64,000 bases of DNA. Origin: Rhodopseudomonas palustris (GTDB taxonomy: Bacteria; Pseudomonadota; Alphaproteobacteria; Rhizobiales; Xanthobacteraceae). Location: NCBI RefSeq assembly GCF_003591005.1, contig NZ_QYYD01000004.1, positions 124,001-188,000 on the forward strand, written 5' to 3'. The notes beneath the pieces are model-generated. The model was not told where the DNA came from and ran no database searches. It worked only from the letters and a program-made list of their open reading frames with translations. Shown here piece by piece: positions 43,086 through 51,962 of the stretch (within the stretch, counting starts at the first letter, position 1; every line of letters begins with the position of its first letter). Position numbers and translations under genes: made by a program.

Positions 43086-44483
43086 TTGGACGAAACGACG
43101 TCAGTTCAAAGCTTGCGCGGCTTTCTCGACATGGTCCGCACGCGCTTCCCTGAAGAGTATCTGCAGATCCGCGATCGCGTGAATCCCCGCCTCGTGTCCA
43201 CCGCCATGGTCCTCGAACTCGATCGCGCGGGTCGTAGTCCCGTCGTGATGTTCGACAAGCTCGGCGATTCAGGCATGGCCTGCGTCACTAACATCGCCGC
43301 CAACCGCAAGCTGCTTGGCGCCTGCCTTGGCGTGGGAGCTTGCGAGTTGCCCACGGTGTTTCGCGAGCGCAGCCAGCGGCCGATCCCATGCGAGCTCGTC
43401 CAACGCGGCGAATGGGACGATGTCGTGATCGAGGGGGATGAGGTCGATCTCACCAAGCTGCCGATCCCGCATCAGTTCACCGTCGACGCCGCGCCTTACA
43501 TCACCGCCGGCCAGGTCACGGCGCGCGACCCGGTCACCGGTATCGACACCACCGGCTTCCATCGCCTGATGCTCGCCGGCAGGAACCGGCTGGGGATCTC
43601 GCTGCATTCGCGTCGCCGGATGTACGAGTATCACCGCCGCGCCGAACAGCGCGGCCACTCGCTTCCCGCCGCGATCACCATCGGCGTACATCCGCTGCAC
43701 TACATGGGTTCGATGACCTACGCGTACGGCGCCGACGTCCGCAAATACGAGATTATCGGGGCGCTGTTCGGACAGCCGTATCGGCTCGCCAGATGCGGCG
43801 TCGGCGATCTCGAGGCGCCGGCCGGCGCCGAGATGGTGATCGAGGGAGAGATCCTCGCTGGCGTCCACGAACCGGAGGGGCCGTTCGGTGAGTTCACAGG
43901 CTACGCCTCCTATCGCAGCACCCAGAATGTGTTCGTGGCTCATCGCATCCGGATGCGTCGTGACGCCTTCTTCCACAGCATCACGGCGGGGATGTCGAAG
44001 GATCACATCCTGATCTCCTCCGTGACGCGCGAGGGCGAAATTCTCAACGCGCTGCGCCGAAACCTGCCGAACGTCACAGCGGTGCATGTCCCGCACTCGA
44101 CCTGCGGCGCGTTCCTGGCCGTAGTGGCGATGAAGAAGACCGCGGCCGGCGAGCCCCAGATGGCCGTCATGGCGACGTTGGGGACCGAACTCTACACCAA
44201 ATACGTGATCGTCGTGGACGACGACGTCGACATTTTCGATCTCAACGATGTGTTCTGGGCGATCGCGACCCGGGTTCAGGCGGAGAAGGACATCTTCTTC
44301 ATCCCTGGCGCGAAGGGCGCGGTCATCGATCCGAGTTCGGATCCGCAGAGCTTCACCGTCACCAAGATGGGCATCGACGCGACCCGCCCCAGCGGCCGGG
44401 AATTTGCAGAGCGATTGGTCGTGCCCGACGAGGCGCGCGACCGCGCACGGGCCATCCTCAGCGCTGCGGGCATTACCTTGTAA
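43086..44483 (+). CDS. UbiD-family prenyl-FMN-dependent decarboxylase
   Basis: 465 residues from TTG 43086; GGAGG ends 7 bases before it, while the TTG at 43080 is too close. Family signatures: ITAGQVTARDP (Arg147), the EGPFGEFTGY motif with Glu264 and Glu269 (the E-x4-E catalytic pair), and DDDVDIFDLNDVFWAIATR near the end. Such enzymes reversibly decarboxylate aromatic, heteroaromatic or unsaturated acids with prenylated FMN. Thr155 stands where the family usually has the metal-binding Asn (TGxxN). The neighbours suggest catabolism rather than ubiquinone synthesis. Substrate unknown. Confidence 0.92.
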   Translation: MDETTSVQSLRGFLDMVRTRFPEEYLQIRDRVNPRLVSTAMVLELDRAGRSPVVMFDKLGDSGMACVTNIAANRKLLGACLGVGACELPTVFRERSQRPIPCELVQRGEWDDVVIEGDEVDLTKLPIPHQFTVDAAPYITAGQVTARDPVTGIDTTGFHRLMLAGRNRLGISLHSRRRMYEYHRRAEQRGHSLPAAITIGVHPLHYMGSMTYAYGADVRKYEIIGALFGQPYRLARCGVGDLEAPAGAEMVIEGEILAGVHEPEGPFGEFTGYASYRSTQNVFVAHRIRMRRDAFFHSITAGMSKDHILISSVTREGEILNALRRNLPNVTAVHVPHSTCGAFLAVVAMKKTAAGEPQMAVMATLGTELYTKYVIVVDDDVDIFDLNDVFWAIATRVQAEKDIFFIPGAKGAVIDPSSDPQSFTVTKMGIDATRPSGREFAERLVVPDEARDRARAILSAAGITL

Positions 44484-44537
44484 AGGCCCCGCGCTGTGCG
44501 CAACCAACGACGTAGTGGTAGCAAAGGAGACGAGCCG

Positions 44538-45533
44538 ATGAATCGATTGACCGCTTTCTGCTTCAGCGTGGCGCTTTCAACCTTGACCGGCCTGTCAGCA
44601 GCCTCGGCACAGCAGCCCGTCAAGCTCCGCTTCGCCACGGTGGGCGTCGGCTCGGCCTGGTACAACTATGGCGCGGGCTTCGCCGATCTCGTGACCAAGC
44701 AGCTTCCCAAAGGGTCGAGCATCGATGTCCTCCCGATTGCTGGCGGCGTCGGCAACATCAAGCTGATCCAGAGCGGCGAGGCCGAACTCGGGATCAGCTT
44801 CGCCGTGACGTCGGCCGAGGGCTGCGGCGGTTTCGGCGCGTTCTCGCAAAAGCAGGACAAGGTGATGGGCCTGATCGGCGGGCTCGATACTTATTACTTC
44901 GGCACCTTTGTCACCAAAGCGTCCGGGGTCACGTCCTGGAACGACATCGTCGCCGGCAAGAATAAGTTTCATCTGCTGACCACCCAGGCCGGCGGCACCG
45001 GCGAGCAGGGCGTGCGTCAGGTTCTCCAGCTGCTGGGATCGAGCAAGGAGAGCGTCGCACAGAAAGGCGGGATGATCGAACCGTCGACCCGTTCGGGAAC
45101 GGCCGAGATCATCAAGGACGGCAATGCCGGCGGCTGGGCGCATGTGGTGACGAAGGGCCATCCCGCGGCCACGCAGATCACCACCGTCAACGACATGATC
45201 ATGCTGCCGCTGCCCGACGACGTGATCAAGGGAATGACGGAAAAGTTCGGCTGGGCTGAAGTCACCGTTCCGGCCAACACTTTCAAAGGCCAGACTGAGC
45301 CGGTGAAGACGGTTCGCGCCGCGTCCAACATCCTGATCGCGTCGAGCGTCTCCGACGACGCGGCCTACACGATCGCCAAGACGCTGGTCGAGAGCGCCGC
45401 GGCGATGCCGCGGATCCACGCAGCGTTGGCCGATTTCGATCCCAAGCTCGCCGCGGATCCCGCCCTCAACGGCAACTGTCCGATCCATCCGGGCGCGGCG
45501 AAATACTATCGTGAAGCCGGGCTGATGAAGTAA
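44538..45533 (+). CDS. TAXI-family TRAP transporter solute-binding protein
   Basis: 331 residues: signal peptide cleaved after about residue 24 (LSAASAQQ) and a periplasmic binding fold of the TAXI type (LRFATVGVGSAWYNYGAGFADLV, IAGGVGNIKLIQSGEAELG). It captures the substrate for the TRAP permease encoded next. AAGGAGA lies 8 bases before the ATG. Known TAXI substrates are dicarboxylates and amino acids such as glutamate; the cargo here is probably the acid handled by the UbiD enzyme (inference). Confidence 0.92.
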   Translation: MNRLTAFCFSVALSTLTGLSAASAQQPVKLRFATVGVGSAWYNYGAGFADLVTKQLPKGSSIDVLPIAGGVGNIKLIQSGEAELGISFAVTSAEGCGGFGAFSQKQDKVMGLIGGLDTYYFGTFVTKASGVTSWNDIVAGKNKFHLLTTQAGGTGEQGVRQVLQLLGSSKESVAQKGGMIEPSTRSGTAEIIKDGNAGGWAHVVTKGHPAATQITTVNDMIMLPLPDDVIKGMTEKFGWAEVTVPANTFKGQTEPVKTVRAASNILIASSVSDDAAYTIAKTLVESAAAMPRIHAALADFDPKLAADPALNGNCPIHPGAAKYYREAGLMK

Positions 45534-45578
45534 CCGCCGTCACTTCCTCCAACCTGATCGACAGTCGAGAGCGCGAAG

Positions 45579-47498
45579 ATGACGCTGTCTGCACGCCATG
45601 CACGGCTTCTGTTGGGTCTGATCGCGATTGCGCTCGCGATCGTGCAGTTCATCCCGGTGTTCGCCAGCCGGGCGATGTACGAATTGTCGCTGCTCGCGGC
45701 TCACGTCGGCGCAACGACGTCCATCGCCTATCTGATGGTCGGCGTTCGCGGCCGACGCAAGGAAGGGGACGACGTCCCGCTGATCGACGTGTTGTGCGCC
45801 GTCCTCGCGCTCGCCTCAGCGAGCTATTTCTACATGCAGGGCGCGCGCGTGGCCGAGCGGATCGAGGGCGTCGATCCGGTCTACGCGGCGGACTACGTGT
45901 TCGGCATCGTGCTGATCCTGCTGCTGCTCGAAGCGGCGCGGCGAATTGCGGGCACCGTGCTGATGTCGCTCGCGGTGCTGTTCATCCTCTACGTGTTTCT
46001 GGGACCCTATCTGCCCGCTCCGTTCGACAACAGGGGCATGTCGCTGAAGCGCTTTATCGATCTTCAGCTGCTGTCCGGGCAGGGAATCTTCGGTACGCCG
46101 ATCTCGGCCTCGGCCAATATGGTGTTCTACTTCGTCATCGTCGGTGCGTTCCTGGAGCGCTCCGGCGCCGGCCGCCTGTTCGTCGATCTCGCCTATTGCG
46201 CGACCGGCCGCGCCTGGGGCGGAGCCGCCAAGGCGAGTATCGTGTCGTCGGGCTTGTTCGGCACGGTGTCTGGCAGCGCCGTCGCCAACGTGCTGATGAC
46301 CGGCGTGGTCACTATTCCGTTGATGCGCCGCACCGGCTTCAGCCGCAATTTTGCCGGTGCGACGGAAGCGACCGCCTCGACGGGAGGCCAGCTCGCACCG
46401 CCGGTGATGGGCGCGGCCGCGTTCATCCTGGCGGATATCGTCGGCGTCACCTATGGGACGGTCGCCTATGCGGCCATCGTGCCGGCGGTGCTGTTCTATC
46501 TGTCGCTCTACGTTCTGGTCGATGCCTATTCGCGGCGCCACGGCCTGGTGCCGACCCGTGATCTTCCGCTTGCGGAATCCTGGCGGGGCTTGAAGGAGCG
46601 CTGGCATGTCCTGCTGCCGCTCGCGCTGATGGTGTATTTGCTGACGTCGCAATATTCGCTGATGCGTGTCGGTGCGATCACCGCGGTCGCGATCGTCATC
46701 GTCAGTTGGCTTCGCTCGACGACGCGGCTCAAGCCGGCCGATATCTACGCCGCTTTGGCGGCCGGAGGGCGCAGCGCCGCCGAGGTGGCGATCCCGTCCG
46801 CCGTCGCCGGGATCATCGTCGGGGTCCTGGTGCACACCGGGATGGCGTTGCATCTGGAGCGCTGGCTGCTGGAGATCGCGGGCAATTCGCTGTTCGTCTC
46901 GCTGATCGGCGCGATGCTGCTGACTTTGGTGTTCGGCATGGGTATGCCCACCGCCGCCGCCTATCTGGTCGCCGCCATCCTGGTCGGCCCTGCATTGCAG
47001 AATCTCGGCGTACCGGCGCTCGAGGCTCACCTGTTCATCTTCTACTTCGCGGTTCTGTCGATGGTGACGCCGCCCGTGGCGCTGGCCGCCTATGCGGCCG
47101 CGGGGGTGAGCGGTGGATCGCTGTGGACCACGGGGCTGATCGCGTTCGGTCTCGCCGTCCCGGGCTTCATCATTCCGTTCGCCTTCGTGGCGGATCCTTC
47201 GCTGCTGCTGCAAGGCACTGCGCTGGATAATTTCCGCACCGTCGGCACCGCCGTGATCGGAGTTTGTGCGACCGCGGCGGCCTCGGGCGGGTTCGCGCTG
47301 GGACGGCTTTCGCTGGCGATGCGGGGCATCCTCTTCGCCGGCGGCGTGCTGCTGATCGTGCCCAACGTGACGGCCGAGATTATCGGCTTCGTCCTGCTGG
47401 CGCTGGTCGGGCTCTGGCAGATGAGACCGGCCGTCCGCTCGCGCTCGGCGGCGCCGCCGGCAACGCCGTCGCAACCTTCCGAAGGAACGGTGATCTGA
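45579..47498 (+). CDS. TRAP transporter fused 4TM/12TM permease
   Basis: 639 residues with some 16-18 membrane segments, combining the small (DctQ-like) and large (DctM-like) subunits, as is typical for TAXI systems. Motifs: SSGLFGTVSGSAVANVLMTG, TGGQLAPPVMGAAAFI and GMGMPTAAAYLVAA, the DctM-type signature regions. Sodium-coupled uptake is expected from the family. Its TGA overlaps the ATG of the amidohydrolase (TGATG). Confidence 0.92.
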   Translation: MTLSARHARLLLGLIAIALAIVQFIPVFASRAMYELSLLAAHVGATTSIAYLMVGVRGRRKEGDDVPLIDVLCAVLALASASYFYMQGARVAERIEGVDPVYAADYVFGIVLILLLLEAARRIAGTVLMSLAVLFILYVFLGPYLPAPFDNRGMSLKRFIDLQLLSGQGIFGTPISASANMVFYFVIVGAFLERSGAGRLFVDLAYCATGRAWGGAAKASIVSSGLFGTVSGSAVANVLMTGVVTIPLMRRTGFSRNFAGATEATASTGGQLAPPVMGAAAFILADIVGVTYGTVAYAAIVPAVLFYLSLYVLVDAYSRRHGLVPTRDLPLAESWRGLKERWHVLLPLALMVYLLTSQYSLMRVGAITAVAIVIVSWLRSTTRLKPADIYAALAAGGRSAAEVAIPSAVAGIIVGVLVHTGMALHLERWLLEIAGNSLFVSLIGAMLLTLVFGMGMPTAAAYLVAAILVGPALQNLGVPALEAHLFIFYFAVLSMVTPPVALAAYAAAGVSGGSLWTTGLIAFGLAVPGFIIPFAFVADPSLLLQGTALDNFRTVGTAVIGVCATAAASGGFALGRLSLAMRGILFAGGVLLIVPNVTAEIIGFVLLALVGLWQMRPAVRSRSAAPPATPSQPSEGTVI

Positions 47499-49000
47499 TG
47501 CGTACGAAGATCGAGGCCGGTTGGATCGTCGGGCACGACAAGGGGCGGCATACGCTGTTGCGCGACGCCGTGCTGGTGTTCGAGGGCAATCGTATCGTCT
47601 ATGTGGGAAAAGCCTTCGAGGGGCATGTCGACAGCACCATCGATGCGAAGGGCAAGCTGGTGACGCCCGGCTTCATCGATACCCACGTGCATTCCGGTCA
47701 TCGCGCCTCGCACCGGCTGATTTCCGACACCGGCCGGCCGATGTATTACGGCCAGCCGTTTCTCGAAATCAGCGTGCCCAAGGAAGGCAAGACGGTCAGC
47801 GGCGATCCCCGCTATCTGAAGCACGGCGATCCGGGTGCCGAAGCGGCGTTCGCGCTCAACGCCACCTTCACGGTGGCCGAATTGCTGCGCAACGGCGTCA
47901 CCACCTTCGTGGAGTTCGGCAGTCAGTTGAAAGTGCAGGATGCGCTGCTGGCGGAAGTGACGCGGCTCGGCACCCGCGCCTATCTGGCCCCCGGCTATGA
48001 TTGCGGTCGCTGGGTCGGCGACGAGCAGGGCCGCCTCAAGCGCATCCGCGACGATCAGCTCGGCATCGACGGCCTCGATGTCGCAGTCGACTGGATCGCC
48101 CGCAACGACGGTGCCGCCGAAGGGCGCGTCCGAGGGATCCTGGTGCCGCGCGAAGTCGAGACTGCGAGCCTCGAACTTTTGCGACGGACCCGCGAGCTCG
48201 CCGACGAACTCAATCTGCCGATGGCTACCCACGCCGCCTATAGCGTGATCGAATTCCACGAGACCGTGCGTGAATACATGATGACGCCGATCGAGCTGCT
48301 CGACAGCCTCGGCATGCTGCGGCCGACGCTGAACATCGGCCACGGCAACTTCATCTCGGACAACGCCAACCTCAACTTCGCCCGCAAGAACGATCTGCGC
48401 CTGATGGGCGACGCCGGCGTCAGCATCTCGCATTGCCCGATCAACATCGTGCGGCGCTCGCGCACGCTGGATAGTTGGCAGCGCTATCGCGACGCCGGCG
48501 TGAACATCTCGATCGGCTCGGATACGTATCCGCGCGACATGATCATGAACATGCGGACGGCGTCCTATCTGGGCAAGATCATGAGCGAGACCTACCTCGC
48601 CGCGACTGCCGGCGAAGCGCTCGAGGCCGCAACGTTGGGCGGCGCCATGTCGGTTGGCCGCGACGATCTCGGACGGCTGGCGCCGGGAGCGCTCGCCGAT
48701 ATCGTGATCATCGATCTGTCCGGCCGCAATTCGCTGCGCTACGGCCCGGTACGCGACCCGGTCAAGAGTCTCGTCGAGTGCGGCGTGGGTGACGATGTCG
48801 ACACGGTGATTGTTGACGGCGTGGTGCGGATGGAAAACGGCATCATTCCTGGAATCAATTTCGCCGAGCTGAACCAGCGCGCCCAAGCGGCGGGGGAGGC
48901 CGTGTGGGACAGCCTGCCGCAGTGGGATCCGCTGGGCCGCACCGCGGAGCAGGCCTGTCCCTGGTGCTATCCATCCACGTTCGAATGCGAACCTCTCTGA
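47498..49000 (+). CDS. Amidohydrolase, ATZ/TRZ-like (metal-dependent deaminase/hydrolase)
   Basis: 500 residues. All metal and catalytic ligands of the superfamily are visible: His63 and His65 (DTHVH), His245 (MATHA), His282 (GHGNF), His312 (SISHCP) and Asp342 (GSDTYP). The C-terminal GALADIVIIDL closes the composite beta domain. The ATZ/TRZ group removes amino or other groups from N-heterocycles, which hints that the substrate may be nitrogenous. Translationally coupled to the permease; 7 bases precede ubiX. Confidence 0.88.
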   Translation: MRTKIEAGWIVGHDKGRHTLLRDAVLVFEGNRIVYVGKAFEGHVDSTIDAKGKLVTPGFIDTHVHSGHRASHRLISDTGRPMYYGQPFLEISVPKEGKTVSGDPRYLKHGDPGAEAAFALNATFTVAELLRNGVTTFVEFGSQLKVQDALLAEVTRLGTRAYLAPGYDCGRWVGDEQGRLKRIRDDQLGIDGLDVAVDWIARNDGAAEGRVRGILVPREVETASLELLRRTRELADELNLPMATHAAYSVIEFHETVREYMMTPIELLDSLGMLRPTLNIGHGNFISDNANLNFARKNDLRLMGDAGVSISHCPINIVRRSRTLDSWQRYRDAGVNISIGSDTYPRDMIMNMRTASYLGKIMSETYLAATAGEALEAATLGGAMSVGRDDLGRLAPGALADIVIIDLSGRNSLRYGPVRDPVKSLVECGVGDDVDTVIVDGVVRMENGIIPGINFAELNQRAQAAGEAVWDSLPQWDPLGRTAEQACPWCYPSTFECEPL

Positions 49001-49007
49001 GGCGTTG

Positions 49008-49619
49008 ATGGCAACTGCATCAATGCCCATTGTCGTCGGTATCAGCGGCGCGTCGGGCATCGTTCTCGGGATCCGGTTACTTGACGTTCTCGCAACGCTA
49101 GGGATCGAGAGCCATCTGGTGATGACGCGCTCGGCGCAGGTGACGCTCGCTCATGAAACTGATCTGAAGGTGTCCGACGTTCGTGCGAGGGCCAGCGTTG
49201 TGCATCAGGTCGACGACATCGGTGCGTCAATCTCGAGCGGCTCGTTCCCCACGGCGGGAATGATCATCGCCCCGTGTTCAATCCGCTCGATGTCGGAGAT
49301 CGCCAGCGGCGTGACGTCCTCGCTGCTGACGCGGGCGGCGGACGTGGTGCTGAAGGAGCGGCGTCGTCTGGTCCTTCTGGTCCGGGAAACGCCGTTGCAC
49401 CTCGGTCACCTGCGCACCATGACTGCGCTGACCGAGATGGGGGCTATCGTGATGCCGCCGGTGCCGGCGTTCTACATCAGGCCGCAGAGCATCGACGAGA
49501 TCGTCGACCATACGCTGAGCCGGACACTCGATCTGTTTGGAATCGATGCCGGTCTCTCCCGGCGCTGGAGCGGAGCGAAGATGGACGTCGTCGCCAAACC
49601 AGCCGACTCCGCCGAATGA
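49008..49619 (+). CDS. ubiX: Flavin prenyltransferase UbiX
   Basis: 203 residues. VVGISGASGIVLGIRLLDVL is the FMN-binding start; PCSIRSMSEIASGVTSSLLTRAADVVLKERRRLVLLVRETPLH in outline is the signature second half. UbiX attaches a dimethylallyl group to FMN, making the cofactor of UbiD. Its presence in the operon supports a dedicated supply. ATG 49008 has TGAGG 6 bases upstream. Its stop overlaps the next start (ATGA). Confidence 0.94.
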   Translation: MATASMPIVVGISGASGIVLGIRLLDVLATLGIESHLVMTRSAQVTLAHETDLKVSDVRARASVVHQVDDIGASISSGSFPTAGMIIAPCSIRSMSEIASGVTSSLLTRAADVVLKERRRLVLLVRETPLHLGHLRTMTALTEMGAIVMPPVPAFYIRPQSIDEIVDHTLSRTLDLFGIDAGLSRRWSGAKMDVVAKPADSAE

Positions 49620-50188
49620 GCTCGGGGGCATTGCCGGTGACCGAGCCGACGGACCTCGACGGGCCGCATTGGACCTTCGCGCTCGACATCTACGGCCGCG
49701 CCGGGGTGCAGCCGGCCTGTCTGCGGCTGCAGGACGAGTTTGGTGTCGACGTCAATGTGCTGCTGATCTGCCTGTATGGCGGATCGAAACTTGGCATCGG
49801 CATCGGTGAGCGTGAGGTGGCATTGCTCGACGAGACCGTCGCCGCGTGGCGCAGCGAGATCGTGCAGCCGATGCGGGCCATCCGGCGGCAGTTGAAAACC
49901 GTGTCGTCGCCGTGCCTTCCGGGAGATCTCCGCGACACGGTCAAGCACGCGGAGCTTCGTGCCGAACAGGTCGAACTGGCAATGCTGGCAGAGTCGATCA
50001 GAAAATTGCCTACGGCTTCGGCTCCTGACCTACGAGCAGCCTTGCACGCCGTGACGGCCTACTACGCCGCCCAACTGTCCCAGCCTGGCGACCACGCAAC
50101 CGCTGAGGCGGCAATCGAGACGCTTCTCGGCGCGTGCTCAACGATGTCGTCGCCGACCGATGCCGTCGACTACCCGCTGCCCGAATAG
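49616..50188 (+). CDS. TIGR02444-type protein of unknown function
   Basis: 190 residues. HWTFALDIYGRAGVQPACLRLQDEFGVDVNVLLICLYGG, in outline, is the start of the TIGR02444 (DUF2390) family, helical and cytoplasmic, with no known activity. The ATG overlaps the ubiX stop, so it is translated with the decarboxylase operon. Its last 19 bases overlap the end of fliP on the other strand. Its recruitment to this operon is unusual, or it is an older neighbour of fliP. Confidence 0.8.
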   Translation: MSSGALPVTEPTDLDGPHWTFALDIYGRAGVQPACLRLQDEFGVDVNVLLICLYGGSKLGIGIGEREVALLDETVAAWRSEIVQPMRAIRRQLKTVSSPCLPGDLRDTVKHAELRAEQVELAMLAESIRKLPTASAPDLRAALHAVTAYYAAQLSQPGDHATAEAAIETLLGACSTMSSPTDAVDYPLPE

Positions 50189-50937
50189 CTCTGCACCAAA
50201 CTGCCCGCCACCAGCGACCAGCCGTCGACCAGGACGAAAAAGATCAGCTTGAACGGCAGCGACACCACGACCGGCGGCAGCATCATCATGCCCATGGACA
50301 TCAGGACCGAGGCGACGACCAGGTCGATGATCAGGAATGGTAGAAACAGCAGAAAGCCGATCTCGAATGCGCGCTTCAATTCCGAGATCATGAAGGCCGG
50401 CATCAGGATGCGCAGCGACAGGTCCTCGGGCGTCGCCGGCGGAGCCTCGCCGGAGAGGTCGAGGAACAGCTTGAGATCCTTCTCGCGCACGTTCTTCTGC
50501 ATGAAGACCCGGAGCGGCCCCGACGCGCGGACCAGCGCGTCCTCGACGGTCATCTCGTTGGCGATCAGCGGCTTGATGCCATCGTCGTAAGATTTCTGCA
50601 GCGTCGGTCCCATCACGAAGGCAGTGAGGAACAGCGCCAGCGCGATGATCACGGCGTTGGGCGGCGCGGTCGCGGTGCCGAGGGCGGTGCGCAGCAGCGA
50701 CAGCACGACGACGATTCGCGTGAACGACGTCATCATGATCAGGATCGACGGCGCGATCGACAGCACCGTCAGCAGCGCGATCAGCTGGATGGCGCGCTCG
50801 GTGACGCCGGTGCCGCCGCCGGCGCCGAAATTGATGCTGACATCCTGCGCAAACGCCGGCGTCGCCAGCGCGACGATGCTGGCGATCAGGACGGCGAGGA
50901 CATGGAAAACTCTACGCGGGTGGGCCGGCCAGCTCAC
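50170..50937 (-). CDS. fliP: Flagellar type III export protein FliP
   Basis: 255 residues. A cleaved signal peptide (LIASIVALATPAFA) is followed by the FliP core: LIALLTVLSIAPSILIMMTSFTRIVVVLSLLR (outline), LMPAFMISELKRAF and the last two membrane segments. FliP with FliQ and FliR forms the export gate. The start is GTG 50937, overlapping the fliO stop (GTGA). It is on the opposite strand to fliQ and fliR, about 2.7 kb away. Confidence 0.95.
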   Translation of the reverse strand: MSWPAHPRRVFHVLAVLIASIVALATPAFAQDVSINFGAGGGTGVTERAIQLIALLTVLSIAPSILIMMTSFTRIVVVLSLLRTALGTATAPPNAVIIALALFLTAFVMGPTLQKSYDDGIKPLIANEMTVEDALVRASGPLRVFMQKNVREKDLKLFLDLSGEAPPATPEDLSLRILMPAFMISELKRAFEIGFLLFLPFLIIDLVVASVLMSMGMMMLPPVVVSLPFKLIFFVLVDGWSLVAGSLVQSYSGSG

Positions 50938-51962
50938 GTAGGCGTCTTCGGACGGCCCAGCAGCGACGCCATCTCGTCTTCGAGGCTTTCGAAGCCGGAC
51001 TTGGTCGGCGCCGCGGCGGCTGGCGGCTCGGGATGCGGCTCAGGCCGTGGCGGCTCGGGCGCGCGCGCCGCCAGGCGGGCCGGAGGCTCGGGGGCCGTTG
51101 GCGCAGCGGCCGGCGCGTCCGCCGGACGGCGCAGCGCGGCTTCGAGCCGGTTGGCCATTTCGGCCAGATTCTGATCGGCCGAAACCGCTGCGGATGACGG
51201 CTGCGGCTGGGACGGGGCGGCCGGTTGCGGCGAAGCGGCCGGAGTCGGCGCGGCCGGGGGCGCCGGCGGAGCGGGCGGTATTGGGCGCTCGGCACGGAGC
51301 GGCGCCTTCGGCAGTTCGGGCCGCGGCGGACGCGGCATCAGCGGGTCGGGACGTGGTCGCGGCGCCGGCTCGAGGCGGGGCTCACGAGTCTCGGCCCGCG
51401 GCTCGGGGCGAATCTCTGCCCTCGGCTCCGACCGGCCGGCCGCGTCGGGGCGCACCGTCGGCTCCGGCGCCAGACCGGCAAACGGATCCGGGGCCGGGAA
51501 TTCGCTGGCGCGGCGCGCCGGCATAGCGGGCGGGCCCGGGCGTCGGGGTTCGTCGGCGAACGAAGGCCGGGTGGGGCGCGGCGGCAGTTCGGGCAGCGAT
51601 GGCTCTTGGGCCTCGGCGCCGGCATCGGCGTCCCAATCCGGCGTGGTAAGCCTCGGTTCGACTCCAAGACCGGGGCGCCCAGCGTCGCGCGCCGGAGCGG
51701 CGCGTACGATGTTGCTCTCGACCACGATGTCGCTCGGACCGCCGATCATCAGCAGATGCTCGATATTGTCGCGGCGGACCAGCACCAGCCGGCGCCGGCC
51801 GTCGACCGCCGCGGCGTCGATCACCGCCAGACGCGGCATCCGTCCGCTTTTGGTGCTTGCGCCGAGTCGGTTGCCGGCGAACCGACGAACCAGCCACGCG
51901 GCGGCGCCGATCATCGCCAGGACGGCCAGAAACGCAAAAAAGAACATCAATGGCTGCGGCAT
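50934..51962 (-). CDS. fliO: Flagellar biosynthesis protein FliO with long disordered tail
   Basis: 342 residues from ATG 51962 (GGGGA 8 bases upstream). Membrane segment at about residues 4-28, then the FliO domain (RMPRLAVIDAAAVDGRRRLVLVRRDNIEHLLMIGG in outline, residues 40-90). The remaining 250 residues are Pro/Arg/Ala/Glu-rich and probably disordered; common FliO proteins have 100-150 residues in all. FliO helps FliP assemble. Coupled to fliP by a 4-base overlap. Confidence 0.85.
   Translation of the reverse strand: MPQPLMFFFAFLAVLAMIGAAAWLVRRFAGNRLGASTKSGRMPRLAVIDAAAVDGRRRLVLVRRDNIEHLLMIGGPSDIVVESNIVRAAPARDAGRPGLGVEPRLTTPDWDADAGAEAQEPSLPELPPRPTRPSFADEPRRPGPPAMPARRASEFPAPDPFAGLAPEPTVRPDAAGRSEPRAEIRPEPRAETREPRLEPAPRPRPDPLMPRPPRPELPKAPLRAERPIPPAPPAPPAAPTPAASPQPAAPSQPQPSSAAVSADQNLAEMANRLEAALRRPADAPAAAPTAPEPPARLAARAPEPPRPEPHPEPPAAAAPTKSGFESLEDEMASLLGRPKTPT

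Noticed and set aside
47090-49060. 656-codon minus-strand frame across the amidohydrolase gene
   Set aside because: Antisense shadow of a gene with all catalytic residues.
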